Part shown: in pieces, positions 8,682 through 18,506 of the stretch
Layout of the letters: every line of letters starts with the position of its first letter
Position numbering within the stretch: position 1 is the first letter of the stretch
DNA from: Acetivibrio sp964564015
GTDB lineage: Bacteria > Bacillota > Clostridia > Acetivibrionales > Acetivibrionaceae
Length of the DNA: 64,000 nucleotides
Direction of reading: 5' to 3'
Assembly (NCBI GenBank): GCA_964564015.1
Contig: CAZLZR010000009.1
Span: forward strand, 1 to 64,000
The notes under the pieces: generated by a model
The model's input: the letters and a program-made list of their open reading frames with translations, nothing else
The model's database searches: none
Told to the model about the DNA's origin: nothing
Program-made: the position numbers and the translations under genes

Positions 8682-8960
8682 TGGTTTCATCCTCACTTAA
8701 GATTAGTGTTCAGCTTATGAATATATTATTCTCGCAATTATTTAAAATACCTTTTTTAAGTACCCTGAAAATAATGCATAGACTTAAATTGTCCTTATTT
8801 CGTAATTAAGGGGCGAAATTTGTTAATAATATATAATAAGTCGTATTAATAATCGGTTAAGATTAACAAAAAATTTAACTGTATTTTAAGCATACTTTTA
8901 TTTTCTTTTAGTCAATGATATAATTATTTTTGAATGTTAATAATGGAAAAGGCGGTAAAT

Positions 8961-9884
8961 ATGAGAATGTCAAGTAAAACAAAGCATAGTAAGTATTTAT
9001 CAATTATACTGGTACCTCATTCGACTAATAAAATTAAAACTATAAAAATCTCTTCAATGCGATATAAGCTCTACGCTTTATCTGCAATAACACTGACAGT
9101 TGTAATTTGCTTCGGACTATATTTCGGTTTTTTAGTTCATGATAATAACAGGTTAAAAAATGAAATTGCACAGGTACATAGCACCAACCAAAAACAAGCC
9201 AAGCTGTTAGATGAAAAAGATGAGATGATTTCTGCAATGATTGAAAAACAGGATGAGTATACCAAAACCATATCGGAATTCAGTAATAAGTATAAACAGA
9301 TGACCGAAAATTATGTAGATGACAATATGGATAGCATAACCGCAAGCAGGGGAACAAGTAGCAGGTCTTTCATAAATGATGTAAGCGAACTAAAGGACAT
9401 ATTGCAAAATCTACAGGAACTCAACGATTCAGACGACAGTATTGTCGGCGAGTTGTCCGAAACAGAAGCAAAACTGCAAACATACATAGACACTATTCCA
9501 ACTCTATGGCCAGCAAGCGGAAGAATCAGTTCTTACTTTGGAACAAGATCAGACCCATTCAACTCATCAGAAAAAAAACATGAAGGACTAGACATAGCTG
9601 CATCGACGGGAACCAGTATAAAAGCAGCCGCAAGCGGTACAGTTACATTTTCGGACACAAACGGTAATTACGGAAAATGTGTAATTATTAGTCACGGCAA
9701 CGGTATTTCAACACTGTACGGCCATGCTTCCATGCTTCTTGTAAAAGTTGGTCAGAAGGTAAAAAAGGGTGACGTAATTGCTAAAGTTGGCAGTACAGGT
9801 AGAAGTACAGGACCACATTTACATTTTGAAGTGCGGGTTAATGGCACTCAGGTCAACCCCTTGGATTATCTTGATAAGAAATAA
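8961..9884 (+). CDS. Membrane-anchored M23 family metallopeptidase
   Basis: Cell-wall endopeptidase that cuts peptidoglycan cross-links. A short basic N-terminus leads into one TM segment (LYALSAITLTVVICFGLYFGF), then an extracellular coiled coil and a C-terminal LytM/M23 domain. Zinc ligands are visible: His and Asp in HEGLDIAA, and the HLH of GPHLHFEVRVNG. The start at 8961 (MRMSSK) is preferred because AAAGGCGG lies before it; an ATG at 8934 is upstream of that site. The bactofilin gene follows after 78 bases in the same direction. Such pairs work together in cell-shape control in other bacteria (for example CcmA with Csd1), so a joint role is likely. Confidence 0.87.
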   Translation: MRMSSKTKHSKYLSIILVPHSTNKIKTIKISSMRYKLYALSAITLTVVICFGLYFGFLVHDNNRLKNEIAQVHSTNQKQAKLLDEKDEMISAMIEKQDEYTKTISEFSNKYKQMTENYVDDNMDSITASRGTSSRSFINDVSELKDILQNLQELNDSDDSIVGELSETEAKLQTYIDTIPTLWPASGRISSYFGTRSDPFNSSEKKHEGLDIAASTGTSIKAAASGTVTFSDTNGNYGKCVIISHGNGISTLYGHASMLLVKVGQKVKKGDVIAKVGSTGRSTGPHLHFEVRVNGTQVNPLDYLDKK

Positions 9885-9962
9885 TGCTCAATAACTATTT
9901 TGAGCCTGTTAGCATAGAAACAAATGAAATCCAAAATATTGAAGTTACAAGGAGTGATAAGT

Positions 9963-10388
9963 ATGTTCAGCAAAGGCAATTCCGGCGCTTCTAACTCTTT
10001 TGATACACTTATCGGAGTCAATTCCAAGTTTGAAGGTAATATTGAAACCGAAGGAACGCTTCGGATTGATGGCAGGATAATTGGTGATCTAAGGATTAAT
10101 GGCGATATTTACGTAGGGAAAGATGCATCAATATCAGGAAATATTTACGCAAACAATGTTTACATTTCCGGCAAAGTAGAAGGAAACATCGAATCAAAAG
10201 GAATTCTGAAAGTACATTCTTCAGCAAAATTATATGGAGATATCGCAGTTTATAGCCTTGTAACTGAAGAGGGCAGTTTATTTGAGGGTAAATGCAAAAT
10301 GTTGGCAGCCGCTCCGGTGGAAGAAGTGTTACCTGGAAACAATCCCAAAAAATCAAAAAACAACAGTAAAGCATCTGTTACAGAGTAG
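9963..10388 (+). CDS. Bactofilin (CcmA/BacA family)
   Basis: Cytoskeletal polymer protein of about 141 residues. The central region is a right-handed beta-helix typical of bactofilins: repeated short strands with Gly turns (IDGRIIGDLRINGDIYVG, then NIYANNVYISGKVEGNI). The N- and C-terminal tails are short and polar, the latter rich in Lys, Asn and Ser. The start at 9963 follows AAGGAGTGATAAGT; an ATG at 9924 lacks a ribosome site. It probably shares a transcript with the M23 peptidase just upstream, whose position it may organise at the membrane. Assignment to the family is firm; the cellular role is by analogy. Confidence 0.88.
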   Translation: MFSKGNSGASNSFDTLIGVNSKFEGNIETEGTLRIDGRIIGDLRINGDIYVGKDASISGNIYANNVYISGKVEGNIESKGILKVHSSAKLYGDIAVYSLVTEEGSLFEGKCKMLAAAPVEEVLPGNNPKKSKNNSKASVTE

Positions 10389-10486
10389 TTGATCATTCGA
10401 AGTAAGCAAACAGCATTAATAGGCGCTTTTTAACATAGTAAATTTTTATTGAAGATATCAGGTTCCAAACAAACACTTATACAAAA

Positions 10487-10522
10487 ATGGAGTATACAAA
10501 AAATATACTCCATCTCTTTTCT
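10487..10522 (+). terminator. Bidirectional terminator between bactofilin and yunB
   Basis: GGAGTATA (10489-10496) and TATACTCC (10504-10511) form an 8-bp stem, with T-rich sequence on both strands. Confidence 0.7.
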
Positions 10523-10598
10523 ATTTGATTCAATCCTTACTGTTGCAGCCTTAAAGCGTTGTTCTCAAAATAATATCAGCTATAAGCATTTACCAATC

Positions 10599-11267
10599 TC
10601 AGTTTGAATTGCCAAGATCTATGTAATAATCCGGTACCTCTCCCACTATTACTGTTTCTGCTACAGGCAAACTGGTTTCAACAACAGTCTTTTTTTCAAC
10701 GAAAGGTACCACTAATCCTACTTCAGTTTTTATCAGAAGATAAATCCTGTGCCTTGTCTGATTTATCCCTGCACTGGTAAATTCGGACTTAAAGTCCATT
10801 TCAACACTTCCCGTAGGAATTAACCTGATGTCTATCCGGGGGCCGCTTGCTGCAAATATCGGCTCCCCGAATATTGCTCCTAAAGGTATGGAAATTTTCT
10901 CATCTGTCATGTTGGACAGTTGTTCCTGAACCCCGAGCGATACATTTGCAAATATTCTGTTCAACTTGGCAACTTCTGTCTGAATGGATGTAATCTTACC
11001 ATTTTCATCTTTGCTTATTGTTACTATGTCGCTATAATCTATGTTTTCCGGAAAATTTTCGTTAACAGCATTTCCAACCACTCTCGTTACAATGGACTTT
11101 ACTCTGTATTCCGATATTTGAGTCATACAAAGCCTCAACCGGTTTTCTACAAAAGAAAGAAACAGCATTAAAATAACCACTATCAAAACAATTACTACGT
11201 AAAATTCGATTTTTCTGTTACGCCTGACATACCACAAGCGGTGATACAGATTGGTCTTTCTACGCAT
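10599..11267 (-). CDS. yunB: Sporulation protein YunB
   Basis: A 222-residue protein with one N-terminal TM (residues 22-41, VVIVLIVVILMLFLSF) and an extracytoplasmic remainder, matching YunB of Bacillus in length and layout. Recognisable blocks are SVIPLG-like ISIPLGAIFGEPIFAASGP and the following IDIRLIPTGSVEMDFKSEF. YunB belongs to the mother-cell (sigma-E) sporulation set in Bacillus; its biochemical job is not established. AAGGAGGT precedes the ATG at 11267. It is a single gene, convergent with bactofilin. Its presence supports an endospore-forming host. Confidence 0.85.
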   Translation of the reverse strand: MRRKTNLYHRLWYVRRNRKIEFYVVIVLIVVILMLFLSFVENRLRLCMTQISEYRVKSIVTRVVGNAVNENFPENIDYSDIVTISKDENGKITSIQTEVAKLNRIFANVSLGVQEQLSNMTDEKISIPLGAIFGEPIFAASGPRIDIRLIPTGSVEMDFKSEFTSAGINQTRHRIYLLIKTEVGLVVPFVEKKTVVETSLPVAETVIVGEVPDYYIDLGNSN

Positions 11268-11333
11268 AAAAAAACCTCCTTACCATCATAGTATGACTGA
11301 AGAAGGCTATTTGTGAATTCTGTTACATTTCCG

Positions 11334-11792
11334 TTAAATAACATCATTTACTATCTGAAAAGCCATGTAGCGTTTTAATGTGGTCTCTATCTGTATATAT
11401 ATATCCTCAAGAAACATTTCATACAGGGATTTGTTTTCAATAAGATATTTACAATCTAATGATTTGTCAAGGATATTGCATACCTTTTTCAATACATCCT
11501 TATCCTCTAAAACCTTGTAGTTCCTATCCTTTGCTATAATCAGCTTTAGCAGTGAAGGCATCCTGATACTCAAATTATTATTAGGGTCTTCAAGGCCTAA
11601 AAGCATATCAATGTCAATTTCAAGCTCCTTAATTATCTTAAGGACTATTTCAAGTTTAGGGTTAGCTTTGCGTCCATTCTCCAATTGTGAAAGATATCCG
11701 GCAGATATTCCGACAACCTTTGCAAAATCCATGAGGGAATAACGCTTTTCTTCGCGCTTTGCCTTAATTATTTCTCCGAACTTAATCTCCAC
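11334..11792 (-). CDS. XRE-family transcriptional regulator
   Basis: A 152-residue DNA-binding protein. The N-terminal HTH_3 domain (about residues 4-62) contains SLMDFAKVVGISAGYLSQLE, a canonical recognition-helix region, followed by NGRKANPKLEIVLKIIKELE. The remaining 90 residues are helical and probably sense or oligomerise; no ligand motif is visible. I prefer a GTG start at 11792, seven bases after AAGGGGG; an ATG two codons upstream sits too close to that site. It is divergent from the PBP gene at 12066, which it may or may not regulate. SinR-like proteins have the same HTH, but the C-terminal half differs. Confidence 0.8.
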   Translation of the reverse strand: MEIKFGEIIKAKREEKRYSLMDFAKVVGISAGYLSQLENGRKANPKLEIVLKIIKELEIDIDMLLGLEDPNNNLSIRMPSLLKLIIAKDRNYKVLEDKDVLKKVCNILDKSLDCKYLIENKSLYEMFLEDIYIQIETTLKRYMAFQIVNDVI

Positions 11793-11975
11793 GCACATAC
11801 CCCCTTATTCTTTAATTAGTTCTATTTTACAAAATTAACCGAAATTTTACAACAAGAAAATACTAAGCAGTTTTAGCATCAGTAAAGAATAGCTGAAATA
11901 TAACTTCTCATTTTTCAACAAAGTTTTTACAAAATATAGTTCCACAGTTTACCGTAACAGGCATTACTGCTATGA

Positions 11976-12004
11976 TTGCAGCTACTGCTGCTATATGTTA
12001 TAAT
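11976..12004 (+). promoter_or_regulatory. Sigma-A-type promoter for the PBP gene
   Basis: TTGCAG (11976-11981), a 17-base spacer and TATAAT (11999-12004) lie about 60 bases before the PBP start, followed by AAAGGAGAGG as ribosome site. Confidence 0.55.
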
Positions 12005-12065
12005 GTAATAAGTTTTACATAGAAAGATTAACTTTTGATGTACTTATTAAAGGAGAGGAACTTTT

Positions 12066-14474
12066 ATGAACTCTAAGAAAACCTCTGTTTCTAAAGATAA
12101 GGCAAGTAAAAAGAAACAGCAATCATCCATTGGGAGAATTATTCGTAATTGTATAAGGGTTTTATTTCTCATCGGTTTTACCCTGTGTGTTATTTGTGCA
12201 GGGATTCTAGGCGGTGCAGCATTTGCTTATATCAGAACTTCTGAACCTGTTACTTCTGAACAGCTTATGCTTAAAGGTTTTACCACCCATGTATACGATT
12301 CAAAAAACAATGAAATCCTTGCACTTCAGGGTGCTCAAAACAGAGAAATGGTAGACGAAGAAGATATACCCCAATATCTGAAAGATGCCTATGTTGCTAT
12401 AGAAGATAAACGTTTTTATGATCACAACGGCATTGACTTCAAAAGATTTGGAAGTGCAGTTATCAATTTTATACTTCCCGGTGGTGAATCCCACGGCGGA
12501 AGTACCATTACCCAACAGGTTATAAAAAATGTCACGGGCGAAGACAGACGTTCAATAAAAAGAAAAGTTCAGGAAGCATGGCGTGCAATGGAACTCGAGC
12601 GCAATATATCCAAGGAGCAGATTCTTGAGATCTACATGAACCTTATATATATGGGTGAAAATTGTTACGGGGTACAGTCTGCTTCCAGAACCTATTTCGG
12701 TAAGGATGTAAAAGACCTTTCGCTTGCCGAATGTGCTTCTCTTGCAGGGATAACCAACCTCCCCGGCAAATATGATCCCTTCACTGCAAAAGGCAGAGAA
12801 AACAATCTTAAAAGACAAAAAATTATTTTAAAGGAAATGCTTGATCTGGAGTTTATCTCACAAAAAGAGTATGATGACGCTGTTAAACAGGAAATCGTTT
12901 TTGCCGAATCAAATAAACGTAATAAGGAAGTTACCACAAACCAGCCATATTTTGTGGATCAGGTTATTTTAGACGTAAAGAGAGATCTTATGGCAAGCGG
13001 TTACACTGAGGAAATGGCTATAAAAACCATATATAATAACGGCCTTAAGATATATACCACCATGGATTCCGACATACAGAAAGCTATGGATGAAGTCTTC
13101 CTGGACGAGAAGTACTTTACCAAGGTAAATAAAAAGACAAGTCAATCTCCTCAGGCTTCCATGGTAATAGTCGACCCGAAAAACGGCCAGGTTAAGGCAA
13201 TGTATGGGGGAGCAGGGGAAAAAATAGGTATTCCCCTAAACAGAGCGACTTCAATAAAGAGACGGCCAGGTTCTACTTTTAAACCCATTGCCGTATATGG
13301 ACCCGCTATAAATGAGGGTATCATTACTGCCGCAACTGTAATTGATGATGTGCCGGTATATATGGACGGACCGGCCAAGGGTTTATATCCAAAAAATTCC
13401 GGTGGTTCGAAGGACTACGATGGTCTTACCACCATACGTAACGGTATTGCAAAGTCTGTTAACGTAATTGCTGCAACAGTATGGAAAAATTACTTAGGTC
13501 CGGATTTATCCCTTGAGTATTTAGACAGAGTAAATATAAACAGAGATAATGAACGCAATCTTGCTATATCTATGGGCGGTCTCAATGAAGGTGTAAACCC
13601 GCTTCAAATGGCTGCCGCATATGTGCCTTTTGTGAACAAGGGAATGTATTATGAACCGACAACCTATACAAAGGTTGAAGACATGCATGGAAACATTATC
13701 CTTGAAAAGAAACCGGCTTACAATATTGTATATGATGAGGCCGCTGCCTATATAATGGTCGATATGATGAAAGATGTTGTTAATACTTCTATCGGAACAG
13801 GTACCCGGGCTAAACTTCAGAATGGCAAAATGCCTACAGCCGGTAAAACTGGTACCACCGATAACAATTACGATAAATGGTTTGTAGGATTTACCAACTA
13901 TTATGTAGGTGCAACATGGTACGGTTATGACAGGCAGGCAACCATTGCTACGGAGGAGCGCAACAGAGCACAAGAAATTTGGCATGACGTAATGGAAAAG
14001 GTTCACAAAGATTTAGAACCGGTTGACTTTGAAAAGCCTTCAGGATTGGTTAAAAAGACAATCTGCAAATACTCGGGCAAGCTTGCCGGTGAGTTGTGCT
14101 CAAGGGATCCTAGAGGAAATGCGGTCAGGGAAGAGTATTTTATCAAAGGCACAGAACCTGGCGAAGAGGAAACCTGTGATGTTCACGTACTTGCGAAGGT
14201 ATGCAAAGATTCACAGGATATCTTTAACAGAAATTTCCTTGCAGGCGATTACTGTCCAACAGAATCAACTTTAGAACAGGTATTTATTCAGCGCAAAAAA
14301 CCTTATACACCGCTCAACCCGGGTGACCCTTACCCAACAGACTGGAAGTATGAGCTTCCCGCAAGTGAGTACTGTAACGTGCATGGACCAAATGATGTTG
14401 AACCCGAAGATAATTCAGAAGACAATTCTGATGATAATTCGCTATTAGATTGGTTCGGTAATTTGTTCAACTAA
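12066..14474 (+). CDS. Class A penicillin-binding protein (PBP1)
   Basis: Bifunctional peptidoglycan synthase. A Lys/Ser-rich cytoplasmic N-terminus leads to TM about residues 33-57. The glycosyltransferase domain (GT51) follows with AIEDKRFYDHNGID holding the catalytic Glu, then GGSTITQQVIKN. The transpeptidase domain has the active-site SxxK in PGSTFKP (about 403), SVN (about 463) and KTGT (about 593). After residue 660 is a Cys-containing tail (CKYSGKLAGELCSRDPRGN) seen in clostridial PBP1 proteins, then an Asp/Asn/Ser-rich acidic end. It is transcribed alone from a promoter at 11976-12004 and ends at a hairpin terminator. Confidence 0.93.
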   Translation: MNSKKTSVSKDKASKKKQQSSIGRIIRNCIRVLFLIGFTLCVICAGILGGAAFAYIRTSEPVTSEQLMLKGFTTHVYDSKNNEILALQGAQNREMVDEEDIPQYLKDAYVAIEDKRFYDHNGIDFKRFGSAVINFILPGGESHGGSTITQQVIKNVTGEDRRSIKRKVQEAWRAMELERNISKEQILEIYMNLIYMGENCYGVQSASRTYFGKDVKDLSLAECASLAGITNLPGKYDPFTAKGRENNLKRQKIILKEMLDLEFISQKEYDDAVKQEIVFAESNKRNKEVTTNQPYFVDQVILDVKRDLMASGYTEEMAIKTIYNNGLKIYTTMDSDIQKAMDEVFLDEKYFTKVNKKTSQSPQASMVIVDPKNGQVKAMYGGAGEKIGIPLNRATSIKRRPGSTFKPIAVYGPAINEGIITAATVIDDVPVYMDGPAKGLYPKNSGGSKDYDGLTTIRNGIAKSVNVIAATVWKNYLGPDLSLEYLDRVNINRDNERNLAISMGGLNEGVNPLQMAAAYVPFVNKGMYYEPTTYTKVEDMHGNIILEKKPAYNIVYDEAAAYIMVDMMKDVVNTSIGTGTRAKLQNGKMPTAGKTGTTDNNYDKWFVGFTNYYVGATWYGYDRQATIATEERNRAQEIWHDVMEKVHKDLEPVDFEKPSGLVKKTICKYSGKLAGELCSRDPRGNAVREEYFIKGTEPGEEETCDVHVLAKVCKDSQDIFNRNFLAGDYCPTESTLEQVFIQRKKPYTPLNPGDPYPTDWKYELPASEYCNVHGPNDVEPEDNSEDNSDDNSLLDWFGNLFN

Positions 14475-14504
14475 AATCAGACCCATTAATCCATGAAATA
14501 CAAC

Positions 14505-14550
14505 AGCCCCCTATAGTTTTGACACTGTAGGGGGTTACATATTACTTTCT
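14505..14550 (+). terminator. Terminator after the PBP gene
   Basis: CCCCCTATAG (14507-14516) pairs with CTGTAGGGGG (14525-14534) with one G-U pair, followed by T-rich sequence. It lies between convergent genes. Confidence 0.7.
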
Positions 14551-14562
14551 TGTTTCTTCGTT

Positions 14563-15399
14563 TTACTTTTTTATTTCTCCCTTATGCAAAAACAGAGAGC
14601 CCACATCATCTCCATTAATAATTTGCATTATTATATCAGGATCTGAACCATTTGCAATTACCATGTCAATTCCTGCTGCAGTTGCTATTTTGGCAGCAGA
14701 AAGTTTTGTGACCATGCCGCCCGTCCCCCTTGCCGACCCCACACCTCCGGCACATTTTTCTATATCAGGTGTAATTTCTTTTATTACCGATATCATTTTA
14801 GATTCCCTGTTTTTTCTTGGATCAGAATCGTAAAACCCGTCAATATCAGATAATATTATAAGCAAATCTGCTTTAACAAGTTCTCCAACCATAGCAGATA
14901 ATGTATCATTGTCACCAAAAACCCTGTTAACACCTGATTCAATCTCATCAACAGCAACCGAATCATTCTCATTAACAATCGGAATAATCCCCTTCTCAAT
15001 CAATGTCTCAAAGGTATTTATTACATGTTCCCTTCCTTCATGCTTTTCAACTATATCCCTGGTAAGAAGTATCTGTCCTACTACATGTCCATATTCAGAA
15101 AAAAACTTATCATATATATGCATAAGTTCAAGCTGCCCAACAGCTGCAACCGCCTGTTTCTCTCTAACAGTCTTAGGCTTGCTTTGCAATTTCAGCTTGC
15201 TCACTCCAACACCAATTGCCCCGGAAGTAACCAGCACCATTTCCTTTTCCTGATTAGCCAGATCAGACAAAACTCTAACCAATTTGTCTATTCTTGTAAA
15301 ATTAATCTTTCCATTTTCGTAGGTCAATGTAGAGGTTCCAACCTTGACAACAACTCTTTTTGCTTTATTAAGCGCTTTACGCAATTCAATATCACTCAT
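14563..15399 (-). CDS. proB: Glutamate 5-kinase
   Basis: First step of proline synthesis: phosphorylation of the glutamate gamma-carboxyl. The amino acid kinase fold is evident from VVVKVGTSTLT at residues 20-30, LVTSGAIGVG (about 57), NENDSVAVDE (about 143) and the nucleotide-side motif GTGGMVTKLSAAKIA (about 217). At 278 residues it lacks the C-terminal PUA domain of the E. coli enzyme; this short form is common in Gram-positive bacteria. AGGGGTATGTTAT precedes the ATG. No proA or proC is adjacent, which is unusual because proB and proA are commonly linked. Confidence 0.92.
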   Translation of the reverse strand: MSDIELRKALNKAKRVVVKVGTSTLTYENGKINFTRIDKLVRVLSDLANQEKEMVLVTSGAIGVGVSKLKLQSKPKTVREKQAVAAVGQLELMHIYDKFFSEYGHVVGQILLTRDIVEKHEGREHVINTFETLIEKGIIPIVNENDSVAVDEIESGVNRVFGDNDTLSAMVGELVKADLLIILSDIDGFYDSDPRKNRESKMISVIKEITPDIEKCAGGVGSARGTGGMVTKLSAAKIATAAGIDMVIANGSDPDIIMQIINGDDVGSLFLHKGEIKK

Positions 15400-15726
15400 A
15401 TAACATACCCCTTCAAGATTTTCTATCTCGTGAAACTCATGACTATAATTATACTATAAAATTACTTAAAGTTACTAATAAAATAAAAATTTATAAAGCC
15501 TTCGAATTCCATAGCAAGTGATATTTTGTAAACAAATTAAAAAGATTGGTCAATAATACCCATGATAAATTAAGTCCGCCGACCTACCAAAACAGAAGTA
15601 TTTTTAAATGCTTTCAACGAATTATATAATAAAGAATATTTGAACTGCTATTTTTTATAATTGCACTTATTGCATCTAAAAAAGTATTTAGCTGTATGTA
15701 AAAAAATACTGACAGGGGGTTTTATT
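15400..15726. other. 327-base divergent intergenic region
   Basis: AT-rich spacer between proB and the TadG-like gene, presumably holding both promoters. A weak hairpin (GTATTT...AAATAC, around 15680-15705) lies just before the TadG-like ribosome site AGGGGGT. I see no small gene or known RNA. Confidence 0.5.
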
Positions 15727-16644
15727 ATGAAAATATCATCACTTTTGAAAAGCAATAAAGGAACAACATTTGTGTTTTTTGCTATTATACTCACTGTAAT
15801 TGTAGCATTTGCGGCACTTTCGGTGGATGTCGGAGTAATTGCCTTTGAAAAATCCAAGCTTTCAAACACTGTCGACTCAGCCGCCCTTGCCGGAGCTCAG
15901 GAACTGGTAACTAATATCAGCAATACCCGGAACTTAGTAAGTACTTATATTGGTAAAAATAACAGCGGGCTTAAAGAGAACATAATTACAGTTAATGAAA
16001 CGGAACGTACTGTCGAAGTAACCAGCAGCAAAACGGTTACAAACAGTTTTGCCAAAATATTCGGTAACAATTCACAAGATGTCTTCGCAACAGCCAAGGC
16101 AAGAGTTGAAAACATTTCTGCCTTAAGTGGATGCAGACCAATCGCAGTTGTAAAACAAACCTTTATCTATGGCAATATTTATACCTTAAAAGAAGGAGCT
16201 GGCGATGGTTACAGCGGTAACTACGCAGCCATATCCCTTGGTGGCAGCGGTGGATCAGTATATGAAAACAATTTGCTCAATGGTTATGACGGTACAATAA
16301 GAGTCGGCGATAAAATTCCCACAGAAACAGGTGTTATTGCGAAAAAGACATCCGATTCAATTGCCACCCTCATTTCAAGATGCACCCATACTCCTCCATG
16401 TACTCATACATATTACAATAAGAACTGCTCTAGAATTATATTTATTCCTGTTGTTGACACACTATATGTAAACGGTAAAAAACACATCGAAGTTCTGGGA
16501 TTTGCAACTTTCTTTCTTGAGGGTGCTATAAATTCCGGCGGACATACGGATATTATAGGAAGATTTATAACCTATCATGCAGAAGGAGAAACTTCAACAG
16601 AAGTAAATGACTATGGCACATATGGAATAAGACTTGTTAAATAG
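15727..16644 (+). CDS. TadE/TadG-like secreted or pilus-associated protein
   Basis: A 305-residue protein. Residues 10-40 (KGTTFVFFAIILTVIVAFAA) and the following LSVDVGVIAFEKSKLSNTVD and DSAALAGAQEL match the TadE/G-like N-terminal module found in Flp/Tad pilus loci. The rest is predicted extracellular, Gly- and Ser-rich, with four Cys (single GCRP, then CTHTPPCTHT and KNC) that could form disulfides or bind metal. The start at 15727 follows AGGGGG; an ATG at 15661 has no ribosome site. No other tad gene is present, so it is an orphan; role unknown beyond envelope location. Confidence 0.7.
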   Translation: MKISSLLKSNKGTTFVFFAIILTVIVAFAALSVDVGVIAFEKSKLSNTVDSAALAGAQELVTNISNTRNLVSTYIGKNNSGLKENIITVNETERTVEVTSSKTVTNSFAKIFGNNSQDVFATAKARVENISALSGCRPIAVVKQTFIYGNIYTLKEGAGDGYSGNYAAISLGGSGGSVYENNLLNGYDGTIRVGDKIPTETGVIAKKTSDSIATLISRCTHTPPCTHTYYNKNCSRIIFIPVVDTLYVNGKKHIEVLGFATFFLEGAINSGGHTDIIGRFITYHAEGETSTEVNDYGTYGIRLVK

Positions 16645-16721
16645 CAACTTTATGTTCCGATAAATATATTTCATTTATTTAATCAATATTTGGTTTCATA
16701 AAACTCTAGTCAATATAAATC

Positions 16722-16759
16722 AATAGTCCCTGTGGAATAAAGCTCCGACAGGGACTATT
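16722..16759. terminator. 12-bp hairpin between convergent genes
   Basis: AATAGTCCCTGT (16722-16733) and ACAGGGACTATT (16748-16759) pair perfectly. T-runs on either side are weak, but position between convergent genes suggests a bidirectional terminator. Confidence 0.6.
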
Positions 16760-16854
16760 ACAATACTTGAAGGCTAATTATCATTATATACTTAAACCTA
16801 TATAAATCGTAAAAACGATTTTACAAGGACAAATTGAATTTTCAAAAAGATTTA

Positions 16855-18219
16855 TCAGTTATCAGTGCTAATACTGTCAAGTATCCCGTCCCATTCTCTC
16901 TGCACGGCATCTGCAAGCTGTTTTGGTGTCGAGTAAGGCCCTCGTATAACACTATATTGCACAAAAGATGAAAACCTTGACAATTTCACATTCACATGTA
17001 CAGGCATAACATGCTCCCACGCACAGGAGGGGTTTTTCAGATAAGGGGCAAGAGATCTAATAAATTCATTATCCACATCAATATCAACTACTGGAATTAC
17101 CTGTGCCATTTCAACAAATTTTTTGTAATTCTGCTTATCACACAAAAACTCCAACCATTTTAAGGCAGCCTCCCTATTTGGAGACTTATCGTTAACACTT
17201 ATCATTATATCATATTTACCCGATATCTGGACAGGGTCATCGCCCTTTATATCTCCAGGCAGAGTAAAACAACCGAATTCCATATATGGACTGTTATGCT
17301 TAATGGTAAACGCCTGCCAGGATCCATCTACCAGCATTGCAGCTTCACCGCTAGCGAATCTGTCAGGTACACTTACATAATCTATCTGGTCAAAACCATT
17401 TCCTAAATATGTTACAAAATCCAATCCCTTCTCCCAGATTTTAAGAGATTTCTCATCATTATATTTTCTCTCACCTGTCCAAAGTTGTTTTGCATAAGTT
17501 GGCAAATCAGTTTCTGTTGCGGCTACAAAACCGTTGGAAATCATGAGCAGCGGCCAACTGTCTTTTGCCCCGACAATCAAAGGTTTAATTTTTCTCTCTT
17601 GTAAAACCTTGCATATATTAACAAATTCACTCCACGTTTCCGGTACCTCTAGCTCGTTTTCTCTGAATATCTTTTTATTATAAAAAACAGTGTTTAGTGC
17701 AGATAAAGCAAAAGGAACAGCGTATACCCTCCCTCCAAGCATGGTAGACTCCTCCAAGACACTCTGTTTCCAATTCTTCAAGTTAGGCATATCGGTTAAA
17801 TCAGAGTAATAACCAATTTCTATTTCCTGTTGAAATTGGGGTTTAATAACCCCTTTTGCCCAATCAACCTGTATTGGATTTGTCTGGAAATTTAGAACAA
17901 GATCTACATCACCCGCCAATAACTTTTGTGCCTTTACCTGATCATACATTGCACTATCAACCAGTAATACTTCGACCTTGATATCAGGGTTTTGGCTGGT
18001 GAATTCATTACCCAAACTATCAAAAACATCCTTATATCCATGTACCATAAACCTTACTGTTACGGCATCATTAACTTTGGCAGGCTCCTTATCCGGGCTT
18101 GTCGTTGGATCCGGTCGTTCCCCCTCTACACTACTGCATGCAGTAGAAAAAACAAGTACCGAAAAGATCACCAGTAATATAATTATTTTATAGATTGGTG
18201 TAAATTTCCTGTAAACCAT
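16855..18219 (-). CDS. Orphan extracellular substrate-binding lipoprotein (family 1, sugar type)
   Basis: A 454-residue type 1 solute-binding protein. A basic start and hydrophobic stretch end in the lipobox FSTAC (Cys about 28), so it is a lipid-anchored surface protein. The mature part has the family layout: VRFMVHGYKDVFDSLGNEF, VYAVPFALSALNTVFYNKK and GEAAMLVDGSWQAFTIK, typical of carbohydrate-binding members. AAGGAGGAAATTT precedes the ATG. No permease or ATPase gene is nearby. Instead it is divergent from a chemoreceptor with a periplasmic-type sensor, so it may present ligand to that receptor, as maltose-binding protein does for Tar. That link is inference; it may also serve a distant transporter. 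Confidence 0.85.
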   Translation of the reverse strand: MVYRKFTPIYKIIILLVIFSVLVFSTACSSVEGERPDPTTSPDKEPAKVNDAVTVRFMVHGYKDVFDSLGNEFTSQNPDIKVEVLLVDSAMYDQVKAQKLLAGDVDLVLNFQTNPIQVDWAKGVIKPQFQQEIEIGYYSDLTDMPNLKNWKQSVLEESTMLGGRVYAVPFALSALNTVFYNKKIFRENELEVPETWSEFVNICKVLQERKIKPLIVGAKDSWPLLMISNGFVAATETDLPTYAKQLWTGERKYNDEKSLKIWEKGLDFVTYLGNGFDQIDYVSVPDRFASGEAAMLVDGSWQAFTIKHNSPYMEFGCFTLPGDIKGDDPVQISGKYDIMISVNDKSPNREAALKWLEFLCDKQNYKKFVEMAQVIPVVDIDVDNEFIRSLAPYLKNPSCAWEHVMPVHVNVKLSRFSSFVQYSVIRGPYSTPKQLADAVQREWDGILDSISTDN

Positions 18220-18506
18220 AAATTTCCTCCTTATGCAAAGCTCTTATTCCCAGATATCTTAAGACATTCCTTGAACTTAATCATAATAGCACGATACATA
18301 ATTATTATCGGCATTAATTTATTAAAATTTATAGTAAATTGATGTATAAATAAACTTTTTACTCGAAATATAAACACATAATTAAACCTATAATCTTATT
18401 TTCTTAATATGCCGATATAAAACAATGTATCAGTATTTTCTTAAATGTTTATAGAACCTCTAATTTTTGCAGTACAAATTATACCAAAATCTTTGAGGTG
18501 AGATAA

